Source of the DNA: Planctomycetaceae bacterium
Lineage (GTDB): Bacteria; Planctomycetota; Planctomycetia; Pirellulales; Pirellulaceae
Direction of reading: 5' to 3'
Assembly: GCA_007133715.1 (NCBI GenBank)
Contig: SLMF01000442.1
Location: 1 to 15,099, forward strand
DNA length: 15,099 nt
The notes beneath the pieces were generated by a model that saw only the letters and a list, made by a program, of their open reading frames with translations, ran no database searches and was not told where the DNA came from. The position numbers and the translations under genes were made by a program. Below, piece by piece: positions 1 to 7,680 of the stretch (positions are counted from its first letter, which is position 1; every line of letters begins with the position of its first letter).

Positions 1-318
1 GATGCTGCGATCGGATCGGAGGAGTCGGGCGGCGCGTTGGAGCTGTGGGACTGCCAGGAGACGATTGTGTCGAACAATCAGATTTTCGAACCGCGATACC
101 GGGGGATCTACGTTCAGGGCGGCCGGAACGCGTTGATCACGGCCAACCAGGTGTTGGACCGCTCGGGGGAGCCCGGGATGCTGGCGGCCATCGAGATCCG
201 CGACGACTCGCGGGGTGCGGTGTTGCGAGACAATGTGGTCGGCGTGGGCCGTGAGGGCGACGTGGTGGCGCACGAGGGCGTTTCGATTTCGGGCACGGCA
301 GCCGCCGTGCTGGATTGA
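1..318 (+). CDS. C-terminal part of a right-handed parallel beta-helix protein (5' end outside window)
   Basis: The frame is open from base 1 to a TGA at 316-318, giving about 105 residues of a protein that starts outside the window. The sequence has the short-period pattern of parallel beta-helix (pectate-lyase-like) proteins: repeated 'N-x-I/V' turns such as ETIVSNNQI, GIYVQGGRNALITANQV, AAIEIRDDSRGAVLRDNVV and a closing GVSISGTAAAVLD. Members of this fold are often secreted or surface polysaccharide-binding or polysaccharide-degrading proteins. No catalytic residues can be assigned from this fragment, so substrate and activity stay open. The next gene on the same strand begins about 260 bp downstream behind its own promoter-like sequence, so they are probably not co-transcribed. 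Fold is moderately sure; function is not. Confidence 0.75.
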   Translation, partial: DAAIGSEESGGALELWDCQETIVSNNQIFEPRYRGIYVQGGRNALITANQVLDRSGEPGMLAAIEIRDDSRGAVLRDNVVGVGREGDVVAHEGVSISGTAAAVLD

Positions 319-332
319 ACGGGTTGTCGCTG

Positions 333-354
333 ACGAGCACGAGCACGAGCACGA
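333..354. repeat. ACGAGC hexamer tandem repeat
   Basis: Three full copies of ACGAGC plus a partial ACGA lie just after the beta-helix stop codon. This is a short simple-sequence repeat in non-coding DNA; no function can be assigned. Confidence 0.7.
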
Positions 355-459
355 ATCGGAGGACGAGCCAGAGCCATCCCGTGCATCGGAGCCGGGCTTG
401 CGGCCGTCATCGAAGGGCCAATCAACCTTCCCGTGCTGGTGACGGGCAACGAGGCATAG

Positions 460-488
460 GTGACAATAACTACCGCGCGCGGTATAAG
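460..488 (+). promoter_or_regulatory. Sigma70-like promoter with palindromic spacer, upstream of the phosphatase gene
   Basis: GTGACA (460-465) and TATAAG (483-488) are separated by exactly 17 nt; each matches the sigma70 consensus at five of six positions. The spacer carries the perfect 14-bp palindrome TACCGCGCGCGGTA (471-484), which runs into the first two bases of the -10 box, a position where a dimeric repressor could block polymerase. The predicted leader is about 85 nt to the ATG at 579. Confidence 0.5.
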
Positions 489-508
489 CGGATCGTCGTA
501 CGGGCGTC

Positions 509-530
509 TCCCCGCACGATGGTGCGGGAG
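509..530 (+). other. Hairpin in the leader of the phosphatase gene
   Basis: CCCGCAC (510-516) and GTGCGGG (521-527) pair around a GATG loop, and the stem can be extended with one bulged C. There is no U-tract. It falls inside the predicted phosphatase leader, or it could be the 3' end of the beta-helix transcript. Function is not determined. Confidence 0.4.
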
Positions 531-578
531 GTCCGCAGGTTGGCGGCGTGCTTTGGCCACGGGTGAGGAGCCGAGGTG

Positions 579-1034
579 ATGCAACCGGATGCTGCAGCCC
601 GCAAGCATTTCGAGGTACGATCGGCGCGGAATGCCGAGTTTTTTCGTTCGGATCAGCCTTGGGCGGCGATTTCGATCAGTTCGCGGGCGGATCATCCGCA
701 GCTGGATGCGCGGAATCGGGTGGGGCTGCTGCAGTTGGTGTTCTTCGACACGGCGGACCCGTCGCATCCGCAAGCGATCACGCGTTCGCAGGCGGACGCG
801 ATTCTCGACTTTGTCGAGCCGATTTGGGAGCGGGTCGAGAGTCTGCTGATCCATTGTGAAATCGGCTTATCGCGTTCACCCGCCGTGGCCGCCGCTTTGT
901 CCCGGATCTACTATCAGGAAGAAGGCCCCTGGTTCCAATTCGATTTTCCGAATCGATTGGTTTATCGGCGGCTATTGGAAGCGGCAGCCGAGCGTAGCGG
1001 CGGGGCCGGGCCGGGGAGCCCCGCCGGGAATTGA
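579..1034 (+). CDS. Small Cys-dependent protein phosphatase-like protein (DSP/PTP superfamily)
   Basis: The 151-aa product carries the protein tyrosine/dual-specificity phosphatase signature HCx5R as HCEIGLSRS (His92, Cys93, Arg99). In this family the Cys is the nucleophile and the Arg binds the phosphate. An upstream acidic FFDTAD (residues 55-60) is a candidate for the general-acid loop. The preceding beta-strand (SLLIH) and following helix (AVAAALSRIYY) fit the P-loop fold. There is no signal peptide, so it is probably cytoplasmic. A GTG at 576 immediately precedes the ATG at 579; I prefer the ATG because GAGGAG (565-570) lies 8 nt upstream. The last residues (SGGAGPGSPAG) are encoded by a GC-rich inverted repeat and look like a run-on tail. 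The substrate, protein or small phosphoester, is unknown. The gene stands alone and faces the helicase gene convergently. Confidence 0.75.
   Translation: MQPDAAARKHFEVRSARNAEFFRSDQPWAAISISSRADHPQLDARNRVGLLQLVFFDTADPSHPQAITRSQADAILDFVEPIWERVESLLIHCEIGLSRSPAVAAALSRIYYQEEGPWFQFDFPNRLVYRRLLEAAAERSGGAGPGSPAGN
998..1026. repeat. GC-rich 9-bp inverted repeat at the end of the phosphatase gene
   Basis: CGGCGGGGC (998-1006) and GCCCCGCCG (1018-1026) are perfect inverted copies with an 11-nt loop, lying inside the last codons of the phosphatase. It could be a GC-only terminator or a small palindromic insertion that extended the reading frame. Confidence 0.5.
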
Positions 1035-1047
1035 AACCGGGAGAGCA

Positions 1048-1089
1048 ACAGGACTCCCCGGTGCGTTTGCCGGAGGAGTCATTTCCTGT
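1048..1089. terminator. Candidate bidirectional terminator between convergent genes
   Basis: A nested inverted repeat: outer ACAGGA (1048-1053) / TCCTGT (1084-1089), inner GACTCCCCGG (1052-1061) / CCGGAGGAGTC (1070-1080) with one bulge. It lies between two converging stop codons, where a shared terminator is expected. No clean U-tract follows on either strand. Confidence 0.45.
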
Positions 1090-1117
1090 CTGCGGCGGCA
1101 AGGTCGGGTTTCGGGCC

Positions 1118-1136
1118 GCGTGGCGGAAAGCCGTGC
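1118..1136. repeat. Short hairpin 3' of the helicase gene
   Basis: GCGTGGC (1118-1124) pairs with GCCGTGC (1130-1136) around a GGAAA loop, with two G-U pairs. It sits about 23 bp past the helicase stop codon and may end that transcript or be a degenerate dispersed palindrome. Confidence 0.3.
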
Positions 1137-1158
1137 TACCCCCACCGGAGATCGCCAC

Positions 1159-2295
1159 TCAAACCTTGCTGCCGTGCTCTGCGATCACTTGCAGCGGCCG
1201 GTGGATCAGCCGTTCGATCGCTTTCAAGTGTTTGCGATCCTCGTGATTGCAGATGGAAACGGCCAATCCGGCCGCACCTGCCCGTCCGGTTCGCCCGATC
1301 CGATGCAGGTACGTTTCGGGCACGTTAGGCAGATCGTAGTTGACCACATGCGAGATGCCTTCGACATCAATACCCCGAGCCGCGATATCCGTGGCGACCA
1401 GCACCCGAGTACGACTGGATTTGAAGCTATCCAAGCTGCGTTGCCGAGCCGACTGGCTCTTGTTGCCATGCATGGCATCCGCCCGGATTCCTGCCTGATT
1501 CAACTGGCGTGCCAGACGGTCGGCTCCGCGTTTGGTCCGCGTGAAGACCAGCGCGCGGCGGACGGCGTGGGGGGCGAGTAAATCCGCAACGATGCGAGAT
1601 TTGCTCGTGGCCGAAACGAAGATCACGGACTGCTCGATCAACTCGGCCGTCGCCTTCACAGGTGCAATGCGGATGCGGACGGGATCCGATAACATGCTGG
1701 CCGCCAATTGCGAGATGGCCGAGGGCATGGTAGCCGAGAACAACAGCGTTTGCCGCTGAGCGGGCAAATGACTCAAGACGCGGCGGACGTCCGGGAGAAA
1801 GCCCATGTCCAGCATCCGGTCCGCTTCATCCAGCACAAACGCAGTAACCGAGCGCAAATCCACAAAACCTTGATTCATCAGGTCCAGCAGTCGCCCCGGC
1901 GTGGCGACCAACACGTCCACGCCCCGGCTCAACTGCCGCACTTGAGGCTGCTGCCCGACACCGCCGAACACGACCGTGCTGCGGAGACCGGTCGCCTGCC
2001 CGTAGCAGCGAAAACTCGCATCAATCTGCACGGCCAATTCACGGGTGGGACTCAACACCAAGGCGCGGATCGGACGCCGACGAGGAAGACGCTCCTCGCT
2101 GTGACTTAACCGGTGCAACAGAGGAAGTGCAAAAGCTGCCGTCTTGCCAGTACCGGTCTGCGCACAGGCCAATACATCCTGGCCGGCCAGGACCACGGGG
2201 ATTGCGCGGGCTTGGATCGGTGTGGGGTGGGCATAGCCCTGAGCTGCAACGGCACGGAGGAGGGGGGCAGAAAGCCCCATTTCGGAGAATTTCAT
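1159..2295 (-). CDS. DEAD-box ATP-dependent RNA helicase (RhlE-like core)
   Basis: A complete 378-aa two-domain helicase core. Visible motifs in order: Q motif (Phe3 and GYAHPTPIQ at 20-28), Walker A AQTGTGKT (45-52), PTREL (83-87), GG and TPGR (132-135), DEAD (156-159), SAT (187-189), the second RecA domain with ARGID, and HRIGRTGR (331-338). The family unwinds short RNA duplexes using ATP in ribosome assembly, mRNA turnover and cold adaptation. There is almost no C-terminal extension, so substrate targeting must come from the core or partners. The ATG at 2295 (MKFSEMGL) puts the Q motif at its usual place; the upstream TTG at 2340 would add 15 unrelated residues. The Shine-Dalgarno is weak (AAGAG). 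A promoter-like pair and a terminator-like hairpin lie in its leader. Whether it is RhlE, SrmB or another paralog cannot be settled here. Confidence 0.95.
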   Translation of the reverse strand: MKFSEMGLSAPLLRAVAAQGYAHPTPIQARAIPVVLAGQDVLACAQTGTGKTAAFALPLLHRLSHSEERLPRRRPIRALVLSPTRELAVQIDASFRCYGQATGLRSTVVFGGVGQQPQVRQLSRGVDVLVATPGRLLDLMNQGFVDLRSVTAFVLDEADRMLDMGFLPDVRRVLSHLPAQRQTLLFSATMPSAISQLAASMLSDPVRIRIAPVKATAELIEQSVIFVSATSKSRIVADLLAPHAVRRALVFTRTKRGADRLARQLNQAGIRADAMHGNKSQSARQRSLDSFKSSRTRVLVATDIAARGIDVEGISHVVNYDLPNVPETYLHRIGRTGRAGAAGLAVSICNHEDRKHLKAIERLIHRPLQVIAEHGSKV

Positions 2296-2350
2296 ACAAG
2301 GTCTCTTGGGAGTTCCCAGGACCAGATGGGATGGGCACAAGCGGCGTCAT

Positions 2351-2387
2351 CAAAAAGCCATTGGACCTGGCAGTCATCCAATGGCTT
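2351..2387 (-). terminator. Terminator/attenuator-like hairpin in the helicase leader
   Basis: On the minus strand AAGCCATTGGA (2377-2387) and TCCAATGGCTT (2355-2365) form a perfect 11-bp stem around an 11-nt loop, ending in a run of five T (2352-2356). It is 55 nt upstream of the helicase ATG and about 24 nt downstream of the start predicted from the promoter at 2418-2446. It can act as the terminator of the upstream F-domain gene, as an attenuator of the helicase, or both. Confidence 0.6.
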
Positions 2388-2417
2388 CGAGGAAGCGACG
2401 GGATTCTGACGAAGCAA

Positions 2418-2446
2418 AGTTTAACCGCAGTGCGGCGAAAAGCCAA
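2418..2446 (-). promoter_or_regulatory. Promoter-like pair upstream of the helicase gene
   Basis: TTGGCT (2441-2446) and TAAACT (2418-2423) on the minus strand, 17-nt spacer, four of six matches each. Predicted start near 2411, leader about 115 nt. The rest of the 314-bp gap to the F-domain gene (2447-2609) shows no gene or clear signal. Confidence 0.4.
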
Positions 2447-2609
2447 GCCCCATCCCGGCGGCGGGGAAAGGCGGGCGTGCGGGGAACGTGAAAGGCATCC
2501 CGTTTTCCTGAGGACGGGCAAGAACGTCGCGAGCAGGCTTCCGAGAAGTCGGGACAAAAGCGGCTCGGTCTGGGAAATCGGGAGTCGCAGGGCGGTTTTT
2601 CGAGGGCGG

Positions 2610-3626
2610 TTAAAGGCCCTGCAATGCGCCCGTGAGATTCCCCAAATAGAACAGGAATAAGCGAAGAATCATCAGGACCAGGAAGATCATGACCATAATC
2701 CAGATCGCCAGGGAGGCGACGGCGGTCAGGGCGTTGGCGGCCGAGCGAGCCCGCGAGCGGTATTCGTCGGCGACACGGCCGAGCGTCTCGCCATGGGTCC
2801 CCGAGAGCTCGGCGGTCTCCAGCGAATTGAGAAACTCGTCGGGAAAGAGCCCGGTCTCCCGCAGCGATTCGTGGAACTCCCGACCGGCCAGGAGCGCTTC
2901 GTCCACCCGATCCATCTGCGACATGAAGAAGTTATTTTGGGTACTTCGGAGTGCCAATCGCATGGAGCGGCGGGCATCCAGTCCGGAGTTCAGCGCCAGG
3001 GACAGAGTCCAGGCCATGCGGGAAAGGGCACTGGTGCGGAGGAAATCGCCGACGACCGGCACGTACATCGCCATTTGCAACGGTACGGTACCTAGCCAGC
3101 CCCTCAGGAGGGCGGTGATTGCGAGGGCGAGACTTCCCAGCGCGAGCCCCACGATCAGCAGATAGGCCACGAATCCGGAGGTGCCTATCAAGCCGAACCC
3201 GAGGACATCGACGCCTCCGCCAATCGCCCCCATCACCAGGATCAGGATACCGATGATGGACAGGGCCATGAACAATTGCAGGCAAGGCCAGGCGATGCCG
3301 GTCAAGAAGGTACGTCGCAACGAGCAGAGGTGGTCGTAATGATCGGCCAAGCCGAACAGGACTTCTTCGAGTCGTCCCGTATTTTCGCCCACATCGACCA
3401 GGGCGACTGTCAAGGCAGGAAAGTATCCCTGGCAAGCGCGCATCGCCTCGGCCAACGTATCACCTTGTGCCACGCCGTCGCGCACCCGAGCGGCTTGACG
3501 TCGGTAGTCCGGCCGTCCCCGAGCCGCCTCGCGTTCCCAGATCGCCCGCACGTCCAGGCCTGCGGCCATTGCCGTGCCCACGCGGTGCAGCACCGAAGCC
3601 AGGGTGCCGATCCCGATACGTGCCAT
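2610..3626 (-). CDS. Type II secretion system F-domain membrane protein (GspF/PilC-like)
   Basis: A 338-aa protein with the duplicated T2SSF (PF00482-type) layout: a soluble helical domain at about 5-110 (ending in VDVGENTGRLEEVL), membrane segments at about 110-135 (TGIAWPCLQLFMALSIIG) and 155-175, a second soluble domain at about 200-300 (with LETAELSGTHGETLGRVAD), and a final membrane segment at about 305-330 rich in I/V/M/L/F. GspF/PilC proteins form the inner-membrane platform of type II secretion and type IV pilus machines. It is shorter than the usual roughly 400 aa, lacking part of the N-terminus. No GspE, GspD or pseudopilin gene is next to it, so its partners must be encoded elsewhere. 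The start ATG (3624-3626) has an AAGGA-type ribosome site 7-8 nt upstream. It is 129 bp downstream of maf on the same strand; I see nothing notable in that gap. Confidence 0.85.
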   Translation of the reverse strand: MARIGIGTLASVLHRVGTAMAAGLDVRAIWEREAARGRPDYRRQAARVRDGVAQGDTLAEAMRACQGYFPALTVALVDVGENTGRLEEVLFGLADHYDHLCSLRRTFLTGIAWPCLQLFMALSIIGILILVMGAIGGGVDVLGFGLIGTSGFVAYLLIVGLALGSLALAITALLRGWLGTVPLQMAMYVPVVGDFLRTSALSRMAWTLSLALNSGLDARRSMRLALRSTQNNFFMSQMDRVDEALLAGREFHESLRETGLFPDEFLNSLETAELSGTHGETLGRVADEYRSRARSAANALTAVASLAIWIMVMIFLVLMILRLFLFYLGNLTGALQGL

Positions 3627-3755
3627 TTGCAGTTCCTTTCGCGGCAGAAGTCCCCACCGACGGTTATTTGGGAAACCTTGACTCCACCGTGTCGTTCCCG
3701 GAGCCGTCGAGCCACACGGGCGGTATTGTTCGGGCCTCGCGGCGACAACGCGATG

Positions 3756-4328
3756 CTACGCCCCTTCCGGAACCATCTCAGCCAGCAATTCGAGTGGCAA
3801 ACCGACGACATTCGATTCGCTACCTTCCAGGATCTGCAGCCAGGGATGCCCGTCCTGATACCCGAAAGCGCCTGCCTTACCCTGCCAATCGCCCGTATCG
3901 AGATAGTTTTCCAATTGGTGATCCGAGATGGGGGCCATCCACAAATGCGTCACCGCCACCTTGGTACGTTGCCGATGGTGGGCAGCATCCCACAAACAGA
4001 GCCCGCTGAAAACCCGGTGTTCGCAGCCGCGAAGAAGGTCGAGCATCCAGCGTGCCTCGCGTCGATCCGGGGGTTTTCCCAGAATGTGTCCCTGGCATTC
4101 GGCGACGGTGTCACATCCCAAGACCAGCCCTTGCGAGAGTCTGTTGGCCACATCGGCCGCTTTCTGGCGAGCCAAGCGGGCGACCAGTTCGGCCACCGAC
4201 TCGCCGGACCGTTGGCCATCCTCGGCCGCAGGCCCGGGTGGCAGGACGCGAAACGAATAACCGGCCGCAGCCAACAGCTCCCGCCTCCGGGGCGAGCGGC
4301 TCGCCAAAATCAGTTCCCGAAATTGCAC
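3756..4328 (-). CDS. maf: Maf family nucleoside triphosphate pyrophosphatase
   Basis: The 190-aa product has the hallmark Maf motifs: SRSPRRRELL at the N-terminus (10-19), the catalytic-type CDT at 72-74, GKP at 84-86, GKAGAFGYQ with its conserved Gln, and SNVVGLPLELL at the C-terminus. Maf proteins hydrolyse nucleoside triphosphates to the monophosphate, removing modified or non-canonical nucleotides; some act on dTTP/UTP and others on m7GTP, and the subtype is not resolved here. I use a GTG start at 4328 (then QFRELILASRSPRR) because GAGGGG (4335-4340) lies 6 nt upstream; a longer TTG start at 4358 has no ribosome site and adds unconserved residues. A 6-bp hairpin (4342-4347 with 4354-4359) ends just before this ribosome site. 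Cytoplasmic. Confidence 0.92.
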   Translation of the reverse strand: MQFRELILASRSPRRRELLAAAGYSFRVLPPGPAAEDGQRSGESVAELVARLARQKAADVANRLSQGLVLGCDTVAECQGHILGKPPDRREARWMLDLLRGCEHRVFSGLCLWDAAHHRQRTKVAVTHLWMAPISDHQLENYLDTGDWQGKAGAFGYQDGHPWLQILEGSESNVVGLPLELLAEMVPEGA

Positions 4329-4429
4329 GGATGGCCCCTCGGTTGGGACACGACCCAACGTGAGCGGTCACCGGACCGGTAAGATGGGCCGTCCCTTTGA
4401 CGTCGATCGCAGGCCCCGATGGCGAAGAA

Positions 4430-5167
4430 TTACCACTGCTGGGTCTGCCGATCGTACTCCAGAATTTTACGCGTCTCGGTGCTCAAGCCATAGGCCATCG
4501 CCGGCCGGTTCAGCTCCAACAGCACTTGTAGCCGAGCGTGGGGGGAAGCGGCTGCCGTAACCGGTGGCCGCGTGATCCGCAAAACACTGGTCGGCTCCTT
4601 GTTCCAACGAGCAACGTACATGCCCGCGTGCAACGTTGCTTCGGGCTTCAAACCATAATGCTCCGTGACCAATTGAACTAAGCGGTGGGCATCCCCCGTG
4701 AAACCTTCCAAGGTCAGCCGCTGCAAGCGGTGGTCAGGGCCAAAGAAATAGGTCAGGGAACCCGCCACATCATCGACCCGAATGCCGGTAACCAGAGGGA
4801 CACGCAGGCCCGTTAAACCGGGCTCCGAGAGAGCCAAGGTGACCCGCGGCCAACGATTTGACACCCAATCGGGGTGAATGTCGAACCGAAGCACTTCCCC
4901 CAAATCCTCCACAGGGGGGCCTGCAACTCCCGGGTGAACTACGGCATCAGGATTCGCTGCCTGAGGACCAAAATCGTACTCCGAACCCACCGTGTGGGGA
5001 AAAGACCGCTCCGGACGACGCTCCACCTCCACCCGAGAGGCATCCGTCGAAACCAGCGTGCCCATAGTATCCCTCACCACAGAGGGCACACCGTACTCCA
5101 TAAGCAGGTAGGGCGTTCCGGCTGCCGTCGCGAGAAGCACCGGCAATACAAGTTTGCGACTGATCAT
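4430..5167 (-). CDS. Secreted or membrane-anchored protein, DUF6690-like
   Basis: A 245-aa protein beginning MISRKLVLPVLLATAAGTPYLLMEYGVP, which reads as a signal peptide or single N-terminal anchor. A variable linker of about 60 residues follows, then a conserved-looking domain: EVLRFDIHPDWVSNRWPRV, GLRVPLVTG, DDVAGSLTYFFGPDHRLQRLTL, GFTGDAHRLVQLVTEHYGL, AGMYVARWN, and a final LLELNRPAMAYGLS. I associate this pattern with DUF6690, a planctomycete family of unknown function; that name is from memory. The ATG at 5167 places the hydrophobic stretch at the N-terminus; a TTG at 5182 would add five residues. It is divergent from the DUF11 gene, with a 205-bp gap holding two overlapping TTGAC hexamers on this strand (about 5264-5276) but no convincing -10 box. 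No function can be assigned. Confidence 0.8.
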   Translation of the reverse strand: MISRKLVLPVLLATAAGTPYLLMEYGVPSVVRDTMGTLVSTDASRVEVERRPERSFPHTVGSEYDFGPQAANPDAVVHPGVAGPPVEDLGEVLRFDIHPDWVSNRWPRVTLALSEPGLTGLRVPLVTGIRVDDVAGSLTYFFGPDHRLQRLTLEGFTGDAHRLVQLVTEHYGLKPEATLHAGMYVARWNKEPTSVLRITRPPVTAAASPHARLQVLLELNRPAMAYGLSTETRKILEYDRQTQQW

Positions 5168-5372
5168 CGGCTCGTGTTCCAAGAGGGCAGACTCTGGCTA
5201 AACATCGTCTGAAGACCTTGCGTTGCTGCCGGAATTCACCGAAATCGGCACAATCCAAAAAAACGTCAAAGTCAACTAAACCTCGCCAAACCCTCTGACC
5301 GATACTACGGACCAGCGCGGATCGTTTCTGCGTAGGACCGAAGTTGATCCTGTCGAACTTGCGGAGTGCCCT

Positions 5373-7664
5373 ATGTGTCGTTCTTCTCACGGTGTGCTGG
5401 CGCTACTGCTGCTGGTGGGCGGCGTAGTGGCCGCGCTTGTCCGAGCCCAAGATACGGACCCTTGGCAACGAGCGGGCAGTTCGCAGAGTCGTTCTGCAGA
5501 TACCCACGGCACGAATGAGGCACTGGCCCAGCACCTGCAGCGTGTGGGTCGCACGGTGTCGAACCAGTACGACGAATCCCCTGGCCTTGCCCGAGGCTTC
5601 CCGGCAGGCCGGACGGGGGGCAGCGAAGAGTCGGAAGTGGCTCCGGTTGCCCACCAACGTGCCGACGCCAGTCCTTTGCGGTCGGTGCTCAAGAGACGCA
5701 CGACGTTGCAGGACGCGTCATCCGATGCGTCCCCCGGGGAGGAGCCGGCCGAGATGGAAGGTCGGTCGCCAGCGGCCAGTTCGCCGCGTGCGTTATCCGC
5801 TCTGGAGAGCGAGGCGGAGCGGCCCGTTTTGCCGGAGACAAGCGACGCCGAATCGCCCAGCGAATTGCCTCGCGAATTGCGGGGGGAATCTTCGCCACGC
5901 TTGACCGTTCCGGGAGTGCTGCCAGGGATGGGTGACGCGGAACCGGCGGATCGGGCTGCCGAAACGCTGGTAAATGACGACGAGTCCAGCGAGGAGACCC
6001 CGCACGTGTCCTCACGACGGACGCATCGGACTGCGGAAACGGTACCGGCAGCTCCGCGGCCGGCAGTTCCGCGTGCCGAGTCGCCGCCGATCGCATCGCG
6101 GCCGCCGATCCCGTCGGCGCCGCTGACCGCGCCGTCTCCCGATGCGGGTGCCCCGGCTGCCCCCAGCGCCGGCCCTGCGGCCGATACCCTGGCCAGCTCG
6201 ACCGGGGCCTTCTTGCGGGTCACCACGACCGGGCCGGAAGCGGTCGAGATCGGATCCCTGGCGCAGATCCTGATTTCCGTCTCGAATTTGGGGAGTGAAG
6301 CGGCGCGGGGCGTTTCGGTCGAACTGAGCTTGCCGGATCACTTCGAACTGGTTTCGGCCGAGGTGGAAGATGGCAGCACGCGGAGGTTGGCCGAGGCGGA
6401 ACCGGCATTGATATGGAGCCTGGATCGCGTTCCGGCTCGCGGCGAGCGGGTGCTGACATTGAAAGGTCGGCCGAAAACGACCGATCCCTTGCAGTTGCGT
6501 GTCGAATGGTCGTGCGATCCGCTGACGTCGGTGGCCCAGATCCAGGTCCAGGAACCGTTGCTCGAGCTGGCCTTGCAGGGACCGCAGGAAGTGACCTACG
6601 GCGACACGACGGTGTTCACGGTAACGGTATCCAATCCGGGAACGGGAGATGCTCGCGGTGTGAATTTGAGTCTGGCCCTGGGCGACGAATCGGCTGACAC
6701 CCTGCAGGTGGGTACCGTGGAAGCCGGGGGACGGCGGGAGTTCCAGGTCGAGGTCACCGCTCGGCAAGCCGGCGCGATGCCGATCCGAGCCACGGCCCAA
6801 GGGCAGGGCGAGTTGCAGGCTGCGGCGGAAGAGGAGTTGCTCGTCCGGCGGGCGGTACTGGAGCTGCGAGCCCGGGGCTCCGGCGTCAAGTACGCGGGTT
6901 CTGCAGGCACCTACGAGCTGCGAGTAATCAATCAGGGGGATGCTGATGCTGACCGTGTGCGGGGCAGTGTTCGTTTGCCCCAAGGTGCCCGGTACGTTCA
7001 GGGCTTGGAACAGGTCCAGGAGTCGGGCGACCTGCTGGAATGGCCCATCGGTTCGCTGGCACCGGGTGAGGAGCGGGTTTACCGGTTCTTCTGCGAGTTG
7101 GCGGACGAGGGCGAAGCCCGCTTCGACTTTACCGTGCGTGGCGAGGCGGATTTGCAGGCCACGGAGCAGGTGGTTACTCGGGTGGAGACGATTGCGGACC
7201 TGACAATGCGAGTGGAGGACCCTCGCGGCCCGATCGCTGTCGGCAAGGAAGTGCTGTACGAGGTACACATCACCAACCGGGGCACGAAGGAGGCGAGCCA
7301 AGTTCAGTTGATTGCCCAGTTCTCCGAGGGCATCGAACCGGCCAGTGCGGACGGAGCGCGAGCGGAAATCGTACCGGGGCAGGTTGTCTTTCATCCGATC
7401 GCACGGCTCAATCCGGGCGAAACCATCCGTCTGACCGTGCGGGCTCGGGGTGAGAAAGCCGGCAATCACTTGTTCCGAGCCGAGCTGCGTTGTGGCGACC
7501 CCGAATACCGGCTGGTCAGCGAGAACACGACCGCGTTCTTCGCCGACGACTTGGCGGACATGGCAGGAGAAGAACCGGTCAGTCGCACGCCGATCCGCCG
7601 CCCAAGCCGCGACGACGAGACGACGCCGAGGATCGGCAATCGGCCGGGTTGGACCACACGCTGA
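5373..7664 (+). CDS. Secreted DUF11-repeat protein with long disordered linker
   Basis: The 763-aa product starts with a clear signal peptide (hydrophobic 8-23, likely cleavage after Ala25 before QDTDPW). Residues about 27-277 are low-complexity, rich in Ser, Pro, Glu, Ala and Arg, and probably disordered. Four Ig-like beta-sandwich repeats of the DUF11/CARDB kind follow at roughly 278-391, 392-490, 491-600 and 601-725. Each shows the pattern 'G...Y.V.V.N.G...A..V.....LP' (QILISVSNLGSEAARGVSVEL, VFTVTVSNPGTGDARGVNLSL, TYELRVINQGDADADRVRGSV, LYEVHITNRGTKEASQVQLIA). The tail is basic and unstructured. Such proteins are usually envelope-associated, with adhesive or structural roles; that is family-level inference. 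The ATG at 5373 has GGAG about 7 nt upstream. There is no LPxTG or C-terminal sorting motif that I can see. Confidence 0.88.
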   Translation: MCRSSHGVLALLLLVGGVVAALVRAQDTDPWQRAGSSQSRSADTHGTNEALAQHLQRVGRTVSNQYDESPGLARGFPAGRTGGSEESEVAPVAHQRADASPLRSVLKRRTTLQDASSDASPGEEPAEMEGRSPAASSPRALSALESEAERPVLPETSDAESPSELPRELRGESSPRLTVPGVLPGMGDAEPADRAAETLVNDDESSEETPHVSSRRTHRTAETVPAAPRPAVPRAESPPIASRPPIPSAPLTAPSPDAGAPAAPSAGPAADTLASSTGAFLRVTTTGPEAVEIGSLAQILISVSNLGSEAARGVSVELSLPDHFELVSAEVEDGSTRRLAEAEPALIWSLDRVPARGERVLTLKGRPKTTDPLQLRVEWSCDPLTSVAQIQVQEPLLELALQGPQEVTYGDTTVFTVTVSNPGTGDARGVNLSLALGDESADTLQVGTVEAGGRREFQVEVTARQAGAMPIRATAQGQGELQAAAEEELLVRRAVLELRARGSGVKYAGSAGTYELRVINQGDADADRVRGSVRLPQGARYVQGLEQVQESGDLLEWPIGSLAPGEERVYRFFCELADEGEARFDFTVRGEADLQATEQVVTRVETIADLTMRVEDPRGPIAVGKEVLYEVHITNRGTKEASQVQLIAQFSEGIEPASADGARAEIVPGQVVFHPIARLNPGETIRLTVRARGEKAGNHLFRAELRCGDPEYRLVSENTTAFFADDLADMAGEEPVSRTPIRRPSRDDETTPRIGNRPGWTTR

Positions 7665-7680
7665 TCGCCAGCCAAAGGTA

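Noticed and set aside
333..354. Regulatory iterons or origin
   Set aside because: Only 3.7 copies of a hexamer, with no AT-rich region or DnaA boxes nearby; treated as simple sequence.
114..854. 246-residue minus-strand open frame at the left end
   Set aside because: It overlaps the beta-helix gene, the promoter region and the phosphatase on the opposite strand; it is Arg/Pro-rich with no motif.
3276..4382. 368-residue plus-strand open frame
   Set aside because: It is antisense to both the F-domain gene and maf and has no domain pattern or ribosome site.
6012..7469. 485-residue minus-strand open frame opposite the DUF11 gene
   Set aside because: It lies entirely antisense to a gene with a signal peptide and clear repeats; its translation is Arg/Gln/His-rich with no recognisable domain, a typical GC-rich shadow.
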